From Erigeron canadensis (Eukaryota > Streptophyta > Magnoliopsida > Asterales > Asteraceae): DNA of 64,000 nucleotides. Below the pieces are notes generated by a model. The model saw only the letters and a list, made by a program, of their open reading frames with translations. It ran no database searches and was not told the origin of the DNA. The position numbers and the translations under genes are program-made. Shown one piece after another: positions 56,777 through 64,000 of this stretch. The stretch is from the NCBI RefSeq assembly GCF_010389155.1, contig NC_057769.1, forward strand, positions 8,370,735-8,434,734, written 5' to 3'. How positions within the stretch are numbered: position 1 is the stretch's first letter; every line of letters begins with the position of its first letter.

Positions 56777-56909
56777 ATAAATATGAGTAGATGGGAAACT
56801 TAAAACCTCCCTTAAAAGGATTCAAGCTGTTACTGCTAAATAAAAATATCACTATACATATCAAGATGTTGAGTTATATACCGTATATTCCTATTTAGCC
56901 ATATAAATT

Positions 56910-57070
56910 TCATTTTGAGGGTCATATTTACATGGTAAGACATAAATAAATAAAGATAATAAAAGGAAGAAAATGTATAATGAATTAATGATGAACAGAG
57001 GAAAATAGTATAAAGAAGTTATGGCGGTAAAACGGGTGGGACGGGTAATGGGTCAAAAGAGGTAATATCT
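56910..57070 (-). repeat. inverted copy of the C/D far-upstream segment
   Basis: The minus strand reads CATTACCCGTCCCACCCGTT then TTACCGCCATAACTTC, matching 46575-46620 and 48520-48560. Confidence 0.6.
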
Positions 57071-57269
57071 TGGTATGGGCTGATACGAGTTGCGTTAAAA
57101 AATTAGTGTCTGATTCACAAAGGTTCTAAAACCAAATAGATGGTTCTGTGCATAAAGTTTACACTTTGAATCACTTCGACGGTTTGAGCCAATTTTCTTG
57201 AGCTGATTTATTACTTTTACCCATTTGACCCCCATAAGATGAAAAACATGAATAGACCTCTTATTTTAA

Positions 57270-59040
57270 AAAGTCTGCAACTGACCAACTGAAACAGTTC
57301 TGACTGTCACGGGTGATAGTAATTGCCTTGTACCATCTTGGAACTCGGTGAGGCTTCTGCAAGCCATCCCTGGATCTCGCTTTAAAGTAACGGAGAAATG
57401 TGGTCACGTGTCTCATGAAGAGAATCCATAGGAGTTTCTGAGGAATGCTGATGATTTTTTGACAAGTCTCTTTGGTAAAACAGAATCAAAACCGCTACAA
57501 GCAGCAATAAGCATCTTAAGCAGCGCCGGTATAGGAAAGAGTGCAAGATATTCAGAAGACTTGATATTATACAAACAACCCAGTAGCCAATAAAACCTCA
57601 TTAGCCCAATCCATTATCCTCGACAACGTTTCTGAACCGTCACAAGTAATATACGACATAAGCAATACAACTTGATTAATAAAAACATTCCTGAAATTCT
57701 TGCAAATGAATTCTATAAACCCCATACTATCCAGAGAAAAGAAAACTCGATACAAAAGCCACCCATCTAATCCAAATCTGCAACCAACATTCCCTCTAAT
57801 TTCTATATTAAAATTAGTGTTGACTTGGCAAATCAATTCTGCTATCCAACTAATAATAAGAATAACGCCAATTCTGCTATCCAACTAATAATAAGAATAA
57901 CCCAACTTAACCAAAAAACCATTATCCTTTGACTCTTAAAAGTCAATTCAGTAACTAATAATACTTTAACATCTCTGCTTCTCCAATAAAAAATCCTAAG
58001 CTTACCTATCTAAACGAAGGCCCATTTCCAAAAAGAAAGATGAAATGACAGAAAAAAAAAACTACCCATATTAACAACCAATATTCAAGAGTAGCCCTTG
58101 TAAATCAAAAGCCAAACCAGTCCTAACAAGTCCAAGATCTGCACACCTACATCCAATAATTTTTCTCTCAATCATAACTCCTATGCATTGGTATATTCAA
58201 GTCCAACCAAAACCAAATTCACAAAACTTTGTAAAAACCAGAACAGACAAAAGGCGGAAGCAGTATCTCTACAAGTGCCACATATAACAAGTCCATCTTA
58301 ACAATTTCTTACCAGGAAAAATCCACAGAAATGACCATACAAAACAGACAGACAGACCAGACCCAAGACACACTATCCTGCTCTCCCCAGCACCAGAATA
58401 AGGATAGCCAAGCAAAAAGGAATACTTTAAACCTAGCCCTACCAGAAACCAGTCCAGAGAACTGATTAACACAGTGGAAATGAAAAAAAAAAATGCACAT
58501 GAGGGATTAAAGCATGACTTGTTTTTAGGAATTATTCACCTTGTACCTCCAAAGCATATAAATGAAGAGCATACTCCATGCACAAAACTAGACTTATACA
58601 CCACTAAACCTGAGCTTATTTGGACCAAAAATAAGCTTTTTAAACTAAGGACACAAACATCCCCAAAAAAGGAGAGATTAGACACATATACAACAAGAAA
58701 TCTACAACCCCAAATGACTTGCCTAATGTAAAAGAAATAGGTGTCCACAAGCACTAATACCCTGGTCCCCCTTATAACACCAACCAAACCCACAAAGCCC
58801 AAGAAAACCCAATTAAAAACACATATACATACCACAGAAACTCCATTATTAGACCAACAAACCACCAGAAAATGAAAATGGATATCAGCCATTATACAGT
58901 ATTTGAATTAACTCTAATCCCCTCAAATCTCTGCTCCAAAGACAATCCCCACAACCTTAGCAGCCTCCACAAAGTGTTTTGACCCTCTCAACTTTAAGCC
59001 CATAAGCCTGAGCCTCACCAAATGCTAAAATAAAGTCTTA
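57270..59040 (-). pseudogene. possible broken gene, not recognised
   Basis: The minus strand of this stretch is U-rich like an intron, with exon-like pieces at both ends: LAFGEAQAYGLKVERVKTLC near 58940-59030, and DPGMACRSLTEFQDGTRQLL then SPVTVRTVSVGQLQTF near 57275-57395. I cannot name the protein. A 35-bp direct repeat (TTCTGCTATCCAACTAATAA...) occurs twice at 57836-57902. Confidence 0.25.
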
Positions 59041-59339
59041 TTTTTTACGGTAACTTAAAACTATTAGTTTGTGGGAAAAAAAAAGGTAATCTAAAAACTT
59101 CATAAAACAAGTTTCAGATATATTTAGGTATTTTTTTTCTCCACAAAGTTCCTATTTTGTTTGTAGCATATAGCAGACTAAGGCAAATGACTATATGTGA
59201 TAATTAATAAGAGAACTCAATAGTTAATAATTTATAAAAGTCTTAGAGCAAGACTCTCCGCCGACCAAATATGCATACTCTTGACAACTGTAACTCTCTA
59301 ACAAAAAATGAAACAAAATTACAAAGGAAAAATGACTCC

Positions 59340-59535
59340 CCTTAGTTTAATAAATACAAAAACTCATCATGCATGTTCAAGATATACGGCTCTATGATTG
59401 ATAATACTAGCTAGGACGTAAACAATTAATAAGGGGAATAATGGAAGCAGAGGCTTGCTACATTTGATCGAGCTGCAGTGGCACTGATCAAATAAGGATC
59501 AAGATACAAGCTCCTTATAAACTTCCTAATCATGT
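59340..59535 (+). repeat. orphan copy of the C/D downstream module
   Basis: ACAAAAACTCATCATGCATG, ATAATGGAAGCAGAGGC and TTTGATCGAGCTGCAG match 44540-44700 and 46970-47100, but no family gene follows. Confidence 0.55.
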
Positions 59536-59599
59536 CCAGGTTCAATCTATGTGAAAGAATTGTAATTTTTGAGAGAAACAACTCTTTCCCTACAAGTAC

Positions 59600-61330
59600 C
59601 TACTACAGCTTGATTTGTGGAGTTTTAGTCATATTGTAACCAGTGACGGTAACCCAAGAGAAATGAAAACTGTATATATATTTGGCCCACCCTTGATGAA
59701 AATTTTGGTACACTTTTGTGTTGGATAAATTATTTGGCCCACCCTTAACAAGATAAAAAACACCATATATACCATGGGAATACCATTCCTCAAAATTGTC
59801 ATCTTTAGTATTGGTAAAGGCCTAGACCAAGTCTCCTTCCTTCCCTCTGCAGTCACAATATTTACAGGGATAAAATAGGGAACACATGGATAAGTTATAA
59901 ACCAATATTCCAACATCCCAACATCTTCTATTTGATTAAGTATACATTCAACAAAAATGACCATTTACCCAAGTTGACATCGACTAGGTTTTACAATACA
60001 TCAAGATACAAAAGACTATGACTCTAACCCAACTTTTGCATACATGCACATAACAAAACTTTACCAAAAGCACTTCATATGTACCAAGAGCCATTAGGTT
60101 TGAGAGAGCCCAACTAGGTTTTACCAAAACTCAACATTTCTCTGCAAAATGGCTACCTACCTTCAAAATGCACAAACTAACTTCAAGGCACTACTAGCCA
60201 ATTACTTGTTCCCACTTCCGGAACCTATAAAAAAATGAACAACTAAAAGAATAAGCTTTACGCTTAGTACAAATATGCACATATTGAAATCAAATACATA
60301 AGGATGAGAAATAGAACCTATATTACCATAAAAATCATCTCATCCGTAACCACCTTCATATCAACACAAAAATGTAAAACCAAGTAGTCAATCATCATAA
60401 AAACATACCATCCAACATTCAAACACATTTCCATATCCCATATGGTCTTATATCATTTTATCGTACTTTCGTCACCTTAACATGGGTCTCAATCATGAAT
60501 TCTACACAATTACGCAAATATATATATATATTTCTACACATTCAAACAATCGACTAATCATCTCATTAACATCCAAATTGCATTGCCATACCCCGTATGG
60601 TCTTTATCACGTCATCTAAATACCACATATAGATTCCACCATCATCATGTAGTTGACCCAACATGTGAATAATCATATATAAAAGTACTCACCTCAATGT
60701 CGAACTACCGAATCGAAGATGACCACATGAACTCATATCATCTCTTTCAACCTAGCATTAATCACAATATGCATATAGGGTCAACTAACCATACATTACC
60801 CCAAACACTAGGCCATCATGCATATGTCACTAACATCATTAACATCCTAATTCTCATCCCAATCTTATTTTCTTGTTGAGTTAATCCACTTTAAAATTCT
60901 CATTCTAGTTATATATATTACTTATGACCATATTAACAATGTCATTTCACATTATTAACCAAAATCATCACTTTGATATCTTTACTATGTTACCAACAAC
61001 TTTACCCTCAAAAATACTCAAGCAACTTGACAACAATATGATCATACCACTAAAATCCCCAATTTGATTAACTTCCATGAACCCTAACTTGTATTAAATC
61101 AAAATAACTCATTTTATATAAAACCCCCCAAATTTCATTAACATCAAGAACCCTAATTTTAAATATATCCAAATAACCTACTTTGATGAAAAATCCTAAA
61201 TCAATTTTAATTCTAAGAACCCTAATTAAAACAATCAAATAATTAAAAGTACCTTTAATTTGTGATGGAGATCAACTAGATGATGACATGCAATTACATA
61301 CTCAATTCTTTTCTCTCTTTCTCTTCTTTA
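59600..61330. other. no gene; probable old LTR-retrotransposon remnant
   Basis: Two related phrases, CCATATCCCATATGGTCTTA (60431) and CCATACCCCGTATGGTCTTT (60586), and a generally A/C-rich strand resemble LTR sequence of a Ty3/gypsy element. No LTR boundaries could be fixed. Confidence 0.3.
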
Positions 61331-61615
61331 TGCTAGAACCAAACAACCCCAATTTTAATATGTCAATTGTTACCATCATACAAAAAAAACACATGGTTAA
61401 TTAAAGAATGCAAATCTTAATACTAAGTTTTGATGGCCAAATACAAAATTGCAACTAAAAAGAAGCACCTAAAACTTTATATTTTATTTTTAAAAATGTC
61501 ACATATATCTATAAACCCTTATAAAACATATTGAATTCTCCTATTTTAGGAAACTCAGCACAATTTATATCCAATATACCTCTATTTCTTAATCCTAATT
61601 CCCTTATACACCTGA

Positions 61616-61873
61616 TCTATATTTTTATACTAGCTAATAAATAAACAACTCTCTTTTTAAATGTTACATGGAGAAATTATCTAAAATAACATTAATGATT
61701 AAATCACACTAGCAGTTATTTATCTTTTAAAATGTCTTCATTAACCTTTTAAATTAATTAAATTTACATCAATTATTTACACCACTTGACGCCGCCTTCA
61801 CCGCCAACAGTCGCTCCCACCACCACATCGTCGCCGCCACGACCACCGCCGCATTGCGCGGGTACCGTGCTAG
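61616..61873 (+). mobile_element. small Helitron, 258 bp
   Basis: Starts TCTATATTTTTATACTAGC after an A and ends GCATTGCGCGGGTACCGTG then CTAG before a T. The 3' 25 bases are identical in kind to those of the element at 49355-49632, preceded by a GCCGCC/CACCACC-rich stretch also shared. Confidence 0.75.
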
Positions 61874-61896
61874 TAATTATACTATATTATTAAATA

Positions 61897-62152
61897 CTCC
61901 CTCCGTCTCATTTTAGTTGTCCATTGTTGACTTTCAAAGTCTTTTTGCTTCAACTTTGACCGTAAATATTTTTGTTTGTATTATATAATACTTGATGAAA
62001 GTTATATCCTTGAAAAGTTCGTTTAAAATCAAATTTATCTATATGTTTCATGTCTAAGTGTTATAGAATATAAACAAAAATATTTGCGGTCAAAGTTGAG
62101 ACAAAAAAACTTTGAAAGTCAACAGTGGACAACTAAAATGGGACAGACGGAG
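61897..62152. mobile_element. Stowaway-type MITE
   Basis: 256 bp between TA dinucleotides (61895-61896, 62153-62154). Terminal inverted repeats CTCCCTCCGTC / GACGGAG with long inner complementarity (GTTGACTTTCAAAGT against ACTTTGAAAGTCAAC). CTCCCTCCGT is the signature of Stowaway elements of the Tc1/mariner group. Confidence 0.93.
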
Positions 62153-62162
62153 TATTTAAAAA

Positions 62163-62260
62163 TGTCATGACTCTTACGAATTGAGTCACGTTCCGAGTCA
62201 CGAGTCAAAAAATCATATTTCAAATCGAGGCAAAAGTTATGAGTCGAAAACTATGCTTTA
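62163..62260. repeat. copy of a segment from duplication unit 1
   Basis: GTCACGAGTCAAAAAATCAT and CAAAAGTTATGAGTCGAAAA match 45740-45810. Confidence 0.5.
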
Positions 62261-62299
62261 GATCATTTTACATAACAAGTTTTAGCTATAAGAAGTTTT

Positions 62300-62480
62300 T
62301 ATGCCAACAGTGGTGATCAAATTAACTGGTTAGCACAACACTTTTACTTGCCTGCAGTGGTGATCAAATTAACTGGTTAGCACAACACTTTTACTTTTAA
62401 CCCATAAATACCCCAACTCATCACTATGAACCTTCGATCAAGATATGGCTATATGATCGATAATAAAGAAATTTGGAAAT
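62300..62480 (+). repeat. second orphan copy of the C/D downstream module, with 47-bp tandem repeat
   Basis: CAGTGGTGATCAAATTAACT then GGTTAGCACAACACTTTTAC occurs twice (62308, 62355) and matches 44484 onward in one copy; TATGATCGATAATAAAG follows as in the other modules. Confidence 0.55.
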
Positions 62481-63018
62481 AATAAGAACTTATCTAACCT
62501 TATTCTTAGTTAGCTGGAGAGCGATTTGAGGAAATCACAACTATCGCAAATTTGAGGTGTCAGAGTACTATCTTTTGTCTAGGAGATGTAAAAATACAAA
62601 AAACTCATCCAACCTTCTTAGTTAGCTCGAGAGCGGTTTTCATATACTCTTTCATGAGCATTTCATGAGGAAGGGCCTACCTTTACCAATATACGGAGTA
62701 TCCATTTCATAGACTCTTTCTTTAGTGATTTTCATAGACTAATCTAACCACCATATATCCATTGAAGGGCCTACCTCTACCAACTGCAATTTTGGGATTA
62801 TGGTGCCAGACTTCTAGATCTTCATAGCACATTGCGTGAACAACACTTTGTACCCAGACTCCCAGTCAGAGATGTACAAACATACACCCGGTCTAACCTA
62901 GAAAAATGTGTGTTCTCTATCACCTCCAATGATAAGATTACAATTTCAATGCATCATAAAACTATCGGAAATATTAATATAAGATAATGATTAAAAACAG
63001 GGGTCAATTATACGTTAC

Positions 63019-63340
63019 CTGTCCTCTAAGCAAATCAATCAAAACCTCCTTCAGGTATTTTAAATCTTCCACATTCTCAAATCCTTCTCTAAAAAAGGCA
63101 AAGAATGGTTTTGATCCAATCAAGGGAGCTGTACAAAAGGTGTTTTGATCAACCCCAACGGTTTCAACTAACACCAGCAATGCAACCATGTTCCCAGCAA
63201 CCAATCCAACCAGCCACAAAGGTTTTTTCCATATCTAGCATTTGGCTTACCACAAACAGACTGCAATCAGTTTTTGAGTACAACTCTAGTGAAGTTTCAC
63301 CTCCAGCTTCAAAAAGGTTAACTTTATGGTTTCTCTTACA
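63019..63340 (-). pseudogene. unrecognised exon remnant with splice donor
   Basis: The minus strand reads FEAGGETSLELYSKTDCSLF then VVSQMLDME, then after a one-frame shift PLWLVGLVAGNMVALLVLVE, DQNTFCTAPLIGSKPFFAFF and ENVEDLKYLKEVLIDLLRGQ, ending CAG/GTAACG at 63019/63018. It looks like a long exon of a real protein with one frameshift near 63225. I do not recognise the family. Confidence 0.45.
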
Positions 63341-64000
63341 AAAATTCAAAGCATTATCTTTCTTAATACACAGCGAAGTATTATACATCATTGGCAAGAA
63401 GCATGTTTATATTCCATCAACATGTTATCTTCTTATTTATTCAACATAAAAGAAACAACTTTGGAGAATCATGAGTATTGGTGCTCGTTTCTCGAGTGCC
63501 CTCTTAGCTCGCATCGATGTGGAGGTTTTTATACGCAACATTGTAGCTGCAAGCAGGGTAAAACATGCAATATTCCGTAAGTATAGCCAAACATCAGCCT
63601 ACTACAAGTTCTTCTTACTAACACATTACAGCAGGGCTGATAATTAACATTCTTCGCATATTAAAAAGACATTAAATTGAAATGCTCAGGGCTCACAATA
63701 CGCAATTAATCAGATAATTCAAAACCTGCTAGCTTTAAATTTCGAAAAACAAAATACACCTTTGAACTGGTTAAGCTAACAGAAATCTGAAACAATTGGA
63801 TTTTGCAACAATTTCTTCCAGATGATTCATTGTATGATACAAGTAACATATCGGGAATTCACAAATTGACAATTATATTCTAATGTTCGCCCCAGTTGGC
63901 ATGCTGCAAGAATTTAGGACAAAACAATAAATCGGATTACTATAGCCTTTATATATAAGTGAGGTGGTTTTCCATGTTCAAGTTACACGTCAAGGGCAAG
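63341..64000. other. window end, no gene seen
   Basis: Possibly intron of the gene whose exon lies at 63019-63340. No convincing further exon found. Confidence 0.3.

Noticed and set aside
58536..58892. 118-residue hydrophobic minus-strand frame
   Set aside because: Low-complexity U-rich sequence that looks like intron; no conserved motif and no partner exon in frame.

Overview
This is nuclear DNA from a flowering plant. It is AT-rich and dense in LTR retrotransposons, Helitrons, SINEs and MITEs, with few intact genes spaced many kilobases apart. A VAPYRIN-type gene suggests a host able to form arbuscular mycorrhiza. A eudicot fits best; a more precise placement (perhaps an asterid) would be a guess.

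Layout. (1) 1-10430: two Ty1/copia elements. The first lies on the minus strand and runs out of the window at base 1; only its 5' LTR is complete. The second is complete from LTR to LTR on the plus strand, with a perfect 5-bp target duplication. Its LTRs are nearly identical but its coding region is wrecked, and its leader carries an array of TGACGTCA palindromes. (2) 10.4-17.2 kb: SINE, MITEs, TA microsatellites and a 641-bp tandem duplication. (3) 17.3-19.3 kb: an apparently intact GID1-type gibberellin receptor (two exons). (4) 19.3-28.9 kb: intergenic DNA holding a Helitron with a PIF1-like helicase remnant, a hAT MITE with an 8-bp duplication, SINEs, and a 940-bp MULE-type element with a 9-bp duplication that may carry a captured exon. 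(5) 28.9-30.35 kb: an intact single-exon MSP plus ankyrin protein of the VAPYRIN type. (6) 30.6-53.2 kb: six copies (here called A-F) of a small acidic protein family that I do not recognise, four on the minus strand then two on the plus strand, some intact and some broken. Most share a short conserved block about 100-130 bp upstream of the start. Between them lie broken pieces of ordinary genes: a BIR1-like LRR receptor kinase, and the alpha subunit of 3-methylcrotonyl-CoA carboxylase (MCCA), the latter split by a 2.2-kb solo LTR. (7) 53-64 kb: an alpha/beta-hydrolase fragment, inverted copies of blocks also seen at 31-38 kb, orphan copies of the sequence that lies downstream of family members C and D, two small Helitron/Stowaway elements, and an unrecognised exon remnant on the minus strand.

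The strongest candidate for something undescribed is the A-F family. Its members share a motif around P[YF]G...GLSLDDLDP, a second motif GITVEDL, and an acidic tail with DK-x-MDD. The cluster sits in a zone of repeated duplication where gene fragments have accumulated. All family names rest on reading translations by eye; no database search was possible.
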